Shown here piece by piece: positions 22,044 through 27,459 of a stretch of DNA of 29,812 nt. Position 1 is the stretch's first letter. Every line of letters starts with the position of its first letter. The position numbers were made by a program, and so were the translations under genes. Below the pieces are notes generated by a model. That model was not told where the DNA came from, made no database searches, and worked only from the letters and a program-made list of their open reading frames with translations. Origin of the DNA: a virus. The stretch lies in IMG/VR virus record IMGVR_UViG_3300032285_001014, positions 1 to 29,812 of that record; one strand, written 5' to 3'.

Positions 22044-22388
22044 TTAGTCCAAACGCGATCCTGCGTAAGCTTCGAAGCCATACCGGCGAAACACCTCTGC
22101 GGCCGCTTGAGCGCCTGCTTCTAGTGTGTCTACGTTCTGAACGCCAAGCCCTGCTGGGTTCCAAATTGAGAACGCCTTAGTGTAGTCTTGCTTGACACCA
22201 GCCTGTTTGAGCATCTTGCCCATCTTGGTGTTGCCTTTGACGCCATAGATGTTAGTCCAAGCAAAGCCGCAGGCGTACTGATCCTTGCCGCCCAGCTTGT
22301 CGTAGAAGAACTTCATTGCGGCTTCGTATGCGGCCTGCTGAGCTTCTTTGACGATTTGGTTAACTTGCTCTTGTGTAGTAACTTGCAT
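22044..22388 (-). CDS. Conserved-looking phage protein, 114 aa
   Basis: The protein has a helical N-terminus (QEQVNQIVKEAQQAAYEAAM), then a compact domain with CGFAWTNIYGVKGNTKMGKM, SIWNPAGLGVQNV and a final YGFEAYAGSRLD. I recall similar proteins in several unrelated phages, all of unknown function. It has its own promoter at 22420-22448 and an AGGAGCGAACC ribosome-binding site directly before ATG 22388. Confidence 0.85.
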   Translation of the reverse strand: MQVTTQEQVNQIVKEAQQAAYEAAMKFFYDKLGGKDQYACGFAWTNIYGVKGNTKMGKMLKQAGVKQDYTKAFSIWNPAGLGVQNVDTLEAGAQAAAEVFRRYGFEAYAGSRLD

Positions 22389-22419
22389 AGGTTCGCTCCT
22401 GTGTGTTGTTTAAGTCTTA

Positions 22420-22448
22420 ATTATACAGTCGTTTGCTCAGAGTGTCAA
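22420..22448 (-). promoter_or_regulatory. Early promoter for the 114-aa gene
   Basis: Perfect hexamers TTGACA (22443-22448) and TATAAT (22420-22425) with 17-nt spacing. The -35 contains the TGA stop of the upstream gene (22445-22447). Confidence 0.88.
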
Positions 22449-22687
22449 GCGACTTCTTTGAATACTCGATAGCCATAGGCTGTCAGTTTCTGTATGGCAA
22501 ACTGGATCTCTTTGTGGGTTGCATCTAGGGCATCCAGAACCTGCTTGGCTTCTTTGATAGTGCTGGCTTGGCAGTCCTGTCCTGAGCGGATGTGACGGCA
22601 ATCATAATAGCGTTCGCCATCATAGTCATCAATGACCAATTGGTATGTGCCAAAGCCCTTGTAGACAATCATTTCGTTTTGCTTCAT
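22445..22687 (-). CDS. Small early protein, 80 aa, unknown
   Basis: An 80-residue protein beginning MKQNEMIVYKGFGTYQLVID, with strands in the first half and a helix (STIKEAKQVLDALDATHKEI) after it. This beta-then-helix pattern recurs in other small early proteins here. Promoter at 22714-22742 and AAGGAGCGAACC before the ATG support the start. Its stop lies in the next promoter's -35. Confidence 0.8.
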   Translation of the reverse strand: MKQNEMIVYKGFGTYQLVIDDYDGERYYDCRHIRSGQDCQASTIKEAKQVLDALDATHKEIQFAIQKLTAYGYRVFKEVA

Positions 22688-22713
22688 GGTTCGCTCCTTG
22701 TTGCTAAGTGTTA

Positions 22714-22742
22714 ATTATACTGTCTTTAGTTCAATCCGTCAA
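22714..22742 (-). promoter_or_regulatory. Early promoter for the 80-aa gene
   Basis: TTGACG (22737-22742), 17 nt, TATAAT (22714-22719), lying within the last codons of the 28-aa membrane peptide. Confidence 0.85.
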
Positions 22743-22812
22743 CCACTAAGATTGCTATGAACATGACAAAGATTGGGCTCATCATAATGGCCAAGTTGAT
22801 CAAGGCCTGCAT
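22726..22812 (-). CDS. 28-aa hydrophobic micropeptide
   Basis: ATG at 22812 shares a base with the stop of the preceding gene (TAATG), with GAGGTG in Shine-Dalgarno position. The peptide MQALINLAIMMSPIFVMFIA continues hydrophobically to VDGLN, long enough for one membrane span. Coupled translation makes expression plausible. Its last 17 nt overlap the next promoter. Confidence 0.5.
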   Translation of the reverse strand: MQALINLAIMMSPIFVMFIAILVVDGLN

Positions 22813-23012
22813 TAGATGAACACCTCTTTGCTGAGGATCCGGTCTTCTACGAGCTTGTGGCAAGTGTTGAGCACCATAAAGGCTATTTGATATGCCTGGG
22901 CCCGTTCCTGCCGATTACTCAAGCCTTCAATGCGACTGAACATGTCCTCTAGAGTGGGTTCAGTAACAAAGAGATCGTTCTTTGGGATTGGGTTCTCTAC
23001 TACATTGTACAT
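22812..23012 (-). CDS. Small early protein, 66 aa, unknown
   Basis: The 66-residue product starts MYNVVENPIPKNDLFVTEPT and is otherwise helical (LEDMFSRIEGLSNRQERAQA). Promoter at 23046-23074 and AAGGAGCGAAAC ahead of the ATG support it. It is coupled to the 28-aa membrane peptide downstream. No function is recognised. Confidence 0.78.
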   Translation of the reverse strand: MYNVVENPIPKNDLFVTEPTLEDMFSRIEGLSNRQERAQAYQIAFMVLNTCHKLVEDRILSKEVFI

Positions 23013-23045
23013 AAGTTTCGCTCCTTATTGTGTGTTGATATGAGT

Positions 23046-23074
23046 ATTATACTGTCTTAAGCCACTTCTGTCAA
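23046..23074 (-). promoter_or_regulatory. Early promoter for the 66-aa gene
   Basis: TTGACA (23069-23074), 17 nt, TATAAT (23046-23051). The stop codon of the gp88-family gene (23057-23059) lies within the spacer. Confidence 0.88.
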
Positions 23075-23761
23075 GCGGATTACGAAGCCACTGTAGTCTT
23101 TTTTGGCACGGCCTTTGGCCTTGAGTCCAATCATGCCCACTTTGGGATCCAAAAAGCGCAGGTCTGTTTCGTCTGCTGAGAACATGCCTTCGGGCAGTTG
23201 ATCGTAGACTGCGGCCACGTTCATGCCTTCACGCACCGCTTGACGGCAATCGCTGTCATTGTTTTCAGCACGGCTAAAGGTCAAGTGATAGTTCTTAATC
23301 TGCTTGACCTTACGACCCAGGATCTTTGTATAGTCATAGAACTGTACATTAGGGAAAGTGTCAAAGATGTTCAAACCATTGCCTTCAACGTCATACTTTT
23401 CAAATGCCAAGTCGCTGGTACCATTGAGGCGGAATACTGGCTTCAAACCCTGCTTCTCAGCGAACTTGATGCCCTTCTCAATGTCTGCTTTCAAATCCTT
23501 CATAAAGCCCGCGCGATCGTTGAAGAAGTATTCAGTCTTGCGAATGCGAGCCTTTTGGATCATGTTAGTGTTCTCGCCCTTGCGGAACATGCCACCACGG
23601 CCTGCGGTGTTAAGGCAAGCGGCAATACAGCCTGGGGTTGCCTTTGGGCATACGTTCTTGCCCGACAGGTCGCTGGGTGCCAAGTGAAGGATGAAGCTGA
23701 GGTAGCCCAGCTTGGTGCCTTTTTGGATTTTGGGATTCGCTGTGGAAAGCAATTTAAACAT
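23057..23761 (-). CDS. Gp88-family phage protein, 234 aa
   Basis: The sequence fits the phage 'gene product 88' family: an N-terminal NPKIQKGTKLGYLSFILHLA, then a cysteine cluster CPKATPGCIAACLNTAGRGG (C38, C45, C49), and RLNGTSDLAFEKY and FYDYTKI strands typical of the family. The cysteine spacing suggests a metal or iron-sulphur site, and a radical-SAM-like barrel has been suggested to me by the pattern, but biochemical function is unknown. Promoter at 23791-23819 and AAGGAGCGAACC before the ATG. Confidence 0.85.
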   Translation of the reverse strand: MFKLLSTANPKIQKGTKLGYLSFILHLAPSDLSGKNVCPKATPGCIAACLNTAGRGGMFRKGENTNMIQKARIRKTEYFFNDRAGFMKDLKADIEKGIKFAEKQGLKPVFRLNGTSDLAFEKYDVEGNGLNIFDTFPNVQFYDYTKILGRKVKQIKNYHLTFSRAENNDSDCRQAVREGMNVAAVYDQLPEGMFSADETDLRFLDPKVGMIGLKAKGRAKKDYSGFVIRLTEVA

Positions 23762-23790
23762 GGTTCGCTCCTTGTTCGTTGTAAGTGTAT

Positions 23791-23819
23791 ATTATAACGC
23801 CTTTTGGGCGGAGTGTCAA
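23791..23819 (-). promoter_or_regulatory. Early promoter for the gp88-family gene
   Basis: TTGACA (23814-23819), 17 nt, TATAAT (23791-23796). The spacer contains a small CGCC/GGCG stem (23798-23810), and the copy of the GACCC/GGGTT element at 23821-23843 lies just upstream. Confidence 0.88.
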
Positions 23820-23820
23820 T

Positions 23821-23843
23821 AACCCTTTAGCAATCAGGGTCAA
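23821..23843 (-). repeat. GACCC...GGGTT inverted-repeat element, copy D
   Basis: Minus-strand GACCCTGATTGCTAAAGGGTT ends three bases before TTGACA of the gp88 promoter. It overlaps the last codons and stop of the 68-aa gene. Related copies are at 24394-24420, 28576-28600 and 29755-29781. Confidence 0.6.
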
Positions 23844-24033
23844 AGCTCATCCACTCGTCATACTCACTGGGTTGGCCATCGTCTTCATCCTCTTCAAGCA
23901 GGATGTCGTTAGCTCGCATCATGTCTGCAACCTCGTCCTCGCTCATATAAGCCAGGGCCATCTCTGCCACCGCCTCTGCGCTGATAAGACCCTCGTCCAT
24001 CATTGCAATCAGTTTGCTAGTCATTTCACGCAT
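23827..24033 (-). CDS. Small acidic early protein, 68 aa, unknown
   Basis: The product is helical (TSKLIAMMDEGLISAEAVAE) and strongly acidic in the second half (ILLEEDEDDGQPSEYDEWMS). Acidic early proteins in phages are sometimes DNA mimics or inhibitors of host nucleic-acid enzymes, but there is no specific evidence here. Promoter at 24067-24095, AAGGAGCGAAAC ahead of the first codons. Confidence 0.75.
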   Translation of the reverse strand: MREMTSKLIAMMDEGLISAEAVAEMALAYMSEDEVADMMRANDILLEEDEDDGQPSEYDEWMSFDPDC

Positions 24034-24066
24034 AAGTTTCGCTCCTTATTTGCTGTTGATGTTAGT

Positions 24067-24095
24067 ATTATAGTCTCTTTTGGGCAGACTGTCAA
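24067..24095 (-). promoter_or_regulatory. Early promoter for the 68-aa gene
   Basis: TTGACA (24090-24095), 17 nt, TATAAT (24067-24072). The stop of the upstream gene (24092-24094) is part of the -35, and AGTCT/AGACT arms (24072-24076, 24086-24090) bracket most of the spacer. Confidence 0.88.
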
Positions 24096-24337
24096 CCCCA
24101 GTCCTTCTTGTCACCATTGGCTTCATTGTAGTCATAACCCGCGTGGTACGCTTCAACTTCATCAGCTGACATCATGTTCATAGCGATGCGGGGCTCATTG
24201 TAAGTGCCATTTGGGTAGAAGTGTGGATCACGTGGGCGACCGTAGTAGGAATCAGCGGATCCACGATCAAATGCATTGCCGTGTGTCTGTTCGTAGGTTT
24301 TGCCGTGTACGGTATAGAGGGTTACTTGATCAAACAT
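24092..24337 (-). CDS. Small early protein, 81 aa, unknown
   Basis: The protein begins MFDQVTLYTVHGKTYEQTHG and is rich in Tyr, Asp, Gly and His, with YYGRPRDPHFYPNG in the middle and EVEAYHAGYDYNEANGDKKD at the end. The end recalls the 'Y-x-AGY' segment of small phage proteins, but function is unknown. Promoter at 24364-24392 and AAGGAG before the ATG. Confidence 0.78.
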   Translation of the reverse strand: MFDQVTLYTVHGKTYEQTHGNAFDRGSADSYYGRPRDPHFYPNGTYNEPRIAMNMMSADEVEAYHAGYDYNEANGDKKDWG

Positions 24338-24363
24338 ATCTGCTCCTTATTGTCTATGTCATA

Positions 24364-24392
24364 ATTATAACACTCAACGCATATCTTGTCAA
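24364..24392 (-). promoter_or_regulatory. Early promoter for the 81-aa gene
   Basis: TTGACA (24387-24392), 17 nt, TATAAT (24364-24369). Copy A of the GACCC/GGGTT-type element lies directly upstream. Confidence 0.88.
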
Positions 24393-24393
24393 C

Positions 24394-24420
24394 AACCTTT
24401 CACTCTGTAGGGTCTTTATA
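24394..24420 (-). repeat. GACCC...GGGTT-like element, copy A
   Basis: Minus strand TATAAAGACCC, then nine variable bases and AAAGGTT, directly before the -35 of the 81-aa gene's promoter. The second arm has GGTT instead of GGGTT, so the inverted repeat is weaker than in the other copies. Confidence 0.5.
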
Positions 24421-24465
24421 GACACGCCCACCGGCGCCGTCCATCCCGTTGCCTTCGAAGTGTTA

Positions 24466-24494
24466 ATTATACAGCCAAAACGAAAGGCAGTCAA
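24466..24494 (-). promoter_or_regulatory. Orphan early promoter after the tRNA
   Basis: TTGACT (24489-24494), 17 nt, TATAAT (24466-24471). The -35 sits within the 3' arm of the terminator-like hairpin after the tRNA. The transcript would run from about 24459 towards 24395 with at most a 14-codon frame (MDGAGGRVYKDPTE, ATG near 24443), preceded by AAGG. Confidence 0.75.
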
Positions 24495-24514
24495 CCTTGC
24501 GATCAACTGCCTTT
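24483..24514 (-). terminator. Terminator-like hairpin after the tRNA
   Basis: AAAGGCAGT (24506-24514, read on minus) and ACTGCCTTT (24483-24491) form a perfect 9-bp stem with a 14-nt loop, followed on the minus strand by CGTTTT. It lies 4 bases beyond the tRNA 3' end. Confidence 0.75.
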
Positions 24515-24517
24515 GTA

Positions 24518-24593
24518 TGGTGGGCCCACTTGGATTTGAACCAAGGACCAAAGGATTATGAGTCCTCTGCTCTAACCACTGAGCTATAGGCCC
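24518..24593 (-). tRNA. tRNA-Ile(CAU), lysidine type, CCA encoded
   Basis: The 76-nt gene folds into a standard cloverleaf: acceptor GGGCCTA with TGGGCCC, D arm GCTC...GAGC, anticodon stem GAGGA/TCCTT with loop CTCATAA (anticodon CAT), T arm CTTGG-TTCAAAT-CCAAG, and an encoded CCA. The CAT anticodon could mean Met, but the body, especially AGCTCAGTGGTTAGAGCA and the ACTCATAATC loop, closely resembles bacterial tRNA-Ile2, whose C34 is changed to lysidine to read AUA. Early co-expression fits a need for AUA-decoding in an AT-rich phage. It lies six bases after a small early gene, so it probably matures from the same transcript. Confidence 0.95.
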
Positions 24594-24598
24594 TTGTC

Positions 24599-24790
24599 TT
24601 AACCTATCAGGCCTTTGTACCTTTTTATTTCTCTCAGATCATCGTCTGTATCCTCTAGGATCCAAATCTCTTCATTGAACTCTAGCAGATCTTCTACAAT
24701 CTGCTCTGCTTCTTTAAGGGTTGGAACGCACTCGAGCAGTTCTTCGTGACCGTCGAGTGAGCCCCAGACTTCGTACTGAATGAATGCCAT
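24599..24790 (-). CDS. Small acidic early protein, 63 aa, upstream of the tRNA
   Basis: The 63-residue product has beta-then-helix character (FIQYEVWGSLDGHEELLECV, then LKEAEQIVEDLLEFNEEIWI). The PTLKEAE phrase also occurs in the MGTRS protein (FPTLKEAEEHY), so the two may share a small motif. It starts two bases after the stop of the 124-aa gene without its own promoter, and its end is 5 bases from the tRNA. Confidence 0.75.
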   Translation of the reverse strand: MAFIQYEVWGSLDGHEELLECVPTLKEAEQIVEDLLEFNEEIWILEDTDDDLREIKRYKGLIG

Positions 24791-24792
24791 GT

Positions 24793-25167
24793 TTAGAAAG
24801 GAATGTTTTCGTCCATGCCTTCAGTTGTGGTAACTGCCTTGGCCTTGGCAGGCGCTTTGGTAGTCTTCGCTACCGGAGTCTTCGTTGCCTTAGCAACAGG
24901 CTTAGAGACCTTAGCCTTAGGAGTGTTGTCTTCGATGTATTCAACGATCGTAGACTGCGCAATAGCATCGCTGAACTCGTCGAGACCCAAGAGGATCTGA
25001 GCAGCTTCTAGCTTGGTAACTGACTGCTCAAGGTCAGCCAAGCGGATGTCTTCATGGCCGCTCTTTGCGAGCACCTTGATGCGCATCATATCATTGGCGA
25101 AACGAATCTTGTACTCGCCGTTGAGTTTAGAAATACCAGCAACTGAAAAAGTCTTATCTGTAGCCAT
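24793..25167 (-). CDS. Early protein with Lys/Ala/Pro-rich tail, 124 aa
   Basis: Residues 1-80 look like a small globular domain (FSVAGISKLNGEYKIRFAND, then MRIKVLAKSGHEDIRLADLE). Residues 85-115 form a basic low-complexity linker (PKAKVSKPVAKATKTPVAKT), and the end is acidic (EGMDENIPF). The acidic tip ending in F recalls the tail of single-stranded DNA-binding proteins, which bind partner proteins through such tips; this is only a resemblance. Its leader is longer than in other early genes (about 55 nt), and its ribosome-binding site, AGAAGGAAAC, differs from the usual AAGGAGCGA. Confidence 0.82.
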   Translation of the reverse strand: MATDKTFSVAGISKLNGEYKIRFANDMMRIKVLAKSGHEDIRLADLEQSVTKLEAAQILLGLDEFSDAIAQSTIVEYIEDNTPKAKVSKPVAKATKTPVAKTTKAPAKAKAVTTTEGMDENIPF

Positions 25168-25228
25168 TTTAAAAGTTTCCTTCTGTGTGTGTTAAAAAAT
25201 ATGAACGCTTTGTTGTGTCCATGTTCTA

Positions 25229-25257
25229 ATTGTACAACTCTTTTGGTTAGTTGTCAA
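25229..25257 (-). promoter_or_regulatory. Early promoter for the 124-aa gene, 63-aa gene and tRNA
   Basis: TTGACA (25252-25257), 17 nt, TACAAT (25229-25234). The stop of the 86-aa gene (25254-25256) lies within the -35. Confidence 0.85.
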
Positions 25258-25514
25258 CCATTTTTCTTTGGTTTTGGACGAATCTTTGGCTGTTGTTTTT
25301 TCACAACACTTCCAAACTCCTTGTTGGAGTAGTATTTGATAAGATTACGCTGAATCATTGTAATCAAATCACCATGATCATCATCCACGACGAACCTTAC
25401 AGGACATGCTCCCCAACTGCCCGTTACCACGAAATTATGGTAATGGAGTCTGTGCTCCTTATCGGAGGGATCAAACACCACATAGGGTCTGCCGAAGAGC
25501 GATAGCCTGCTCAT
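25254..25514 (-). CDS. Small early protein, 86 aa, unknown
   Basis: The protein is beta-like in its first part (RPYVVFDPSDKEHRLHYHNF, VTGSWGACPVRFVVDDDHGD) with a basic Pro/Lys tail (KKQQPKIRPKPKKNG), suggesting a small nucleic-acid or protein-binding protein. It overlaps the 43-aa gene by ATGA, with AAGG upstream, and is the last gene of the operon led by the 88-aa gene. Confidence 0.78.
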   Translation of the reverse strand: MSRLSLFGRPYVVFDPSDKEHRLHYHNFVVTGSWGACPVRFVVDDDHGDLITMIQRNLIKYYSNKEFGSVVKKQQPKIRPKPKKNG

Positions 25515-25642
25515 TTAGCCTTGGTGATCCATTGACGAATCACGGCCTCTAGTTCTTGCCAAGCGTATTGTTTTGGAGCAGGACGCACTCGGGCCTGAGC
25601 CCTAGCATCATACTCCATGTTCTTTTCTTTATTAGTCTTCAT
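25511..25642 (-). CDS. 43-aa early protein, unknown
   Basis: ATG at 25642 overlaps the end of the 198-aa gene, with AGGAAACC immediately upstream. The product is basic and helical (MKTNKEKNMEYDARAQARVR, then WQELEAVIRQWITKAK), and its stop overlaps the next ATG. Overlaps at both ends and a ribosome-binding site support it as real. Confidence 0.7.
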   Translation of the reverse strand: MKTNKEKNMEYDARAQARVRPAPKQYAWQELEAVIRQWITKAK

Positions 25643-26228
25643 TGGTTTCCTCTTGGTTTTCTTCTTCCCACTCGCGCAGGTTCTCTACGATACACATACA
25701 CTCGTCCAACTCTGGGTTGATCACTGCTTCCAGTTCGTCAGCAGTCATGTCCGTGTATTCAATGTAGTCATCACCGTTCTCGTCAAAGATACCAGCGAAG
25801 CACATACCTGGTTCCCAGTAGAACAACTTAACCTTGAATCCTAAGTCCTGGAACTTCTCCATGGCGTTGATGGGAGGTGCCCATGCTGAATCAAACGATA
25901 ACGACAATCTAGTGCCGCCTTCATCTTCCATAGTATGATCAATGGCATCATCGCCGCCCACATCCCACTTGGTGCCCCATTCGTTGACGCAGAAGTCATA
26001 CCATGTGGCATAGCCATGCTTCTCAATGTTAGCCTTCTCTTTGGCTTCTAGCTCATTCTGCTCGGGAGAACCTTTAGCACCTACAGAGCCTGCTACGATG
26101 TGTAGGTCCTCTGGGACGGGCACGAACTCTGCCAACAGCCTACCATCAGCATAGGCCTTCTTAGCACGAGTGATCATTGCTGGGTCTTCGTGTATGAGTT
26201 CCAGTGTGTTATTACACCAATTAGGCAT
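25632..26228 (-). CDS. Api92/YubB-like ferredoxin-fold protein, 198 aa
   Basis: The sequence opens MPNWCNNTLELIHEDPAMIT, the hallmark of DUF1281/Api92-like proteins, and keeps later family blocks: FVPVPEDL, WYDFCVNEWGTKWDV (about 78-92), FDSAWAPPINAMEKF (about 112-126) and VKLFYWEPGMCFAG. Proteins of this family occur on plasmids and phages and are predicted to have a ferredoxin-like fold; function is unknown. The acidic tail (EEENQEETNED) overlaps the next gene. It starts one base after the stop of the 88-aa gene, with GGAG upstream. Confidence 0.88.
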   Translation of the reverse strand: MPNWCNNTLELIHEDPAMITRAKKAYADGRLLAEFVPVPEDLHIVAGSVGAKGSPEQNELEAKEKANIEKHGYATWYDFCVNEWGTKWDVGGDDAIDHTMEDEGGTRLSLSFDSAWAPPINAMEKFQDLGFKVKLFYWEPGMCFAGIFDENGDDYIEYTDMTADELEAVINPELDECMCIVENLREWEEENQEETNED

Positions 26229-26229
26229 C

Positions 26230-26496
26230 TTAGACTCCCATTTCGTAAAAGGTTACTGAAGGATCAATGCTGATGAGTTCTTCAGCACAACGGAACAGAT
26301 AACGCTGTTTCATTTGAAGTTCCGCACCACGCACTTCACCATCACAGGTGAGGTTCTCTGGGCTAAGGTCCGCATCCAGTGAGTTGGCAATTGCCTGGCG
26401 ATCCTTAGCGTTCAACAAGCTCAAAGGCTTAGAACCAAACAGTTTGCCCCAAGCGTTCTTACGCTCTACATACGATTCAATGTTGCTGATATTCAT
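26230..26496 (-). CDS. Small early protein, 88 aa, unknown; leads a four-gene operon
   Basis: The protein (ISNIESYVERKNAWGKLFGS, then LSLLNAKDRQAIANSLDADL) is helical with a more beta-like end (LISIDPSVTFYEMGV). No family is recognised. The gene has the promoter at 26525-26553 and AAGGAGCG before ATG 26496, and is followed closely by the Api92-like, 43-aa and 86-aa genes without further promoters. Confidence 0.78.
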   Translation of the reverse strand: MNISNIESYVERKNAWGKLFGSKPLSLLNAKDRQAIANSLDADLSPENLTCDGEVRGAELQMKQRYLFRCAEELISIDPSVTFYEMGV

Positions 26497-26524
26497 CTAC
26501 GCTCCTTGCTGTGTTTAAGTGTTT

Positions 26525-26553
26525 ATTATACTAGATCTTACGGATCTTGTCAA
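26525..26553 (-). promoter_or_regulatory. Early promoter for the 88-aa gene operon
   Basis: TTGACA (26548-26553), 17 nt, TATAAT (26525-26530). The upstream gene ends inside it (stop at 26531-26533), and AGATC/GATCT arms (26533-26537, 26543-26547) form a small inverted repeat in the spacer. Confidence 0.85.
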
Positions 26554-26773
26554 TAACCATGATGGCTTCCTGGGTATTGTCCAGGCGTGCTTCAATCTCC
26601 AGCTCTTCAGCGCGAAGTTTGAGTTCACGGCTGTAAGCGTCCATCAGCTCTTGGGCATAGACTTTATCGTCTTCGTCTGCCTGTTCGAACCATGCTTTGA
26701 ACTCGTCACCTTTGGTGTTGAGCAAGAACTCCAGGTTATCCCTGTCCCAATCGTTGGTTATGAATCCTTTCAT
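26531..26773 (-). CDS. Small helical early protein, 80 aa
   Basis: The 80-residue product (FITNDWDRDNLEFLLNTKGD, AWFEQADEDDKVYAQELMDA) is acidic and ends in a long coiled-coil-like helix (LRAEELEIEARLDNTQEAIM). It overlaps the 46-aa gene upstream by ATGA and its stop touches the -10 hexamer of the next promoter. No function is recognised. Confidence 0.78.
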   Translation of the reverse strand: MKGFITNDWDRDNLEFLLNTKGDEFKAWFEQADEDDKVYAQELMDAYSRELKLRAEELEIEARLDNTQEAIMVIDKIRKI

Positions 26774-26910
26774 AGCTCGCGTCCTTTGTGTTTGGGTTGA
26801 CGTTTGAATGCCTTCTTGCTCTCTACAACCTTAGGCTTGAAGGGTGTATTTTGGGCAAAGAGAACAAAGTGTTCCCTATGCTTTTTGGGTATCTTAATCG
26901 TAATCTTCAC
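26770..26910 (-). CDS. 46-aa basic early protein, GTG start
   Basis: A longer frame extends upstream, but it would start within the promoter. I set the start at GTG 26908-26910 because AAGGAG lies 6-7 bases upstream and the promoter -10 at 26936-26941 puts the transcript start near 26929. The product KITIKIPKKHREHFVLFAQN is basic throughout and ends QPKHKGREL. Nucleic-acid binding is likely from charge alone. Confidence 0.65.
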   Translation of the reverse strand: MKITIKIPKKHREHFVLFAQNTPFKPKVVESKKAFKRQPKHKGREL

Positions 26911-26935
26911 ATCGCTCTCCTTACTTGATGTCATA

Positions 26936-26964
26936 ATTATAGCATCAATTGGGAAGAGCGTCAA
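26936..26964 (-). promoter_or_regulatory. Early promoter for the 46-aa and 80-aa genes
   Basis: TTGACG (26959-26964), 17 nt, TATAAT (26936-26941), beginning 3 bases after the stop of the 70-aa gene. Confidence 0.85.
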
Positions 26965-26967
26965 CCG

Positions 26968-27180
26968 TTAGGCTCCGAAGTAATCACCCTGATCAAACTC
27001 GTCTGCTTCAAGCTCGTCCCAAGACTCAGCGTCTACATCAGCTGGGTCTACCCCAAATGTGTCTAGCACATCATTGACTTCCTCAACTGGAATGCCCAGC
27101 TGAACGGCAATAGCCTTGGCACCGTAGCCCTCAATGAAAAGGCTTTCGATATCGTAGAACAAATCCTTAACTGCACCCAT
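26968..27180 (-). CDS. 70-aa acidic early protein with HTH-like segment
   Basis: The start is ATG 27180, preceded by AAGGAGAAGACC; the upstream in-frame ATG at 27210 lacks such a signal and lies within the previous gene. Residues about 19-43 (GYGAKAIAVQLGIPVEEVND) look like a sigma-like helix-turn-helix (A-x-x-LG-[IV]-x-x-x-x-V), followed by a very acidic tail. This could be a small regulator or anti-host factor; only the HTH-like pattern supports that. Confidence 0.75.
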   Translation of the reverse strand: MGAVKDLFYDIESLFIEGYGAKAIAVQLGIPVEEVNDVLDTFGVDPADVDAESWDELEADEFDQGDYFGA

Positions 27181-27190
27181 GGTCTTCTCC

Positions 27191-27406
27191 TTAATCGTCG
27201 TAGGCAACATCGCCCATTTCTTTAACTTCTTCTACCGCAACGCCGAGGTCAACGATGCGGGCTGTTTGATCTTCATTGCTCACGCCTTGGAAGGCGGTGC
27301 GGAATGATTGATACTCCCCAAGGAAGTCAAACACATCCTCACGTTCCCATGACTCAGGGACTTCAAGTTCTTGTACCAATACCGTTTCAACAATAACTCG
27401 TTTCAT
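27191..27406 (-). CDS. Small early protein, 71 aa, unknown
   Basis: The start ATG 27406 has AAGGAG 6 bases upstream; the longer in-frame extension to 27472 would overlap the previous gene and has no such signal. The product (MKRVIVETVLVQELEVPESW, then EDVFDFLGEYQSFRTAFQGV) has a beta strand followed by helices and an acidic end. It lies between the MGTRS gene and the HTH-like gene in one operon. Confidence 0.75.
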   Translation of the reverse strand: MKRVIVETVLVQELEVPESWEREDVFDFLGEYQSFRTAFQGVSNEDQTARIVDLGVAVEEVKEMGDVAYDD

Positions 27407-27427
27407 ACCGTACTCCTTAGTCTTATC

Positions 27428-27446
27428 AAGGGCCTGAGCCCTTTTT
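27428..27446. terminator. Palindromic hairpin, terminator-shaped on the plus strand
   Basis: AAGGGC-CTGA-GCCCTT is followed by a T run on the plus strand. On the minus strand, in the leader of the 71-aa gene, there is no T run, so there it may be a stability or attenuation hairpin. As a plus-strand terminator it would stop antisense transcription. Confidence 0.6.
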
Positions 27447-27459
27447 GATTGAAACCCTG

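Noticed and set aside
23198-23797. 199-codon plus-strand frame
   Set aside because: Antisense shadow of the gp88-family gene, without initiation signals or recognisable domains.
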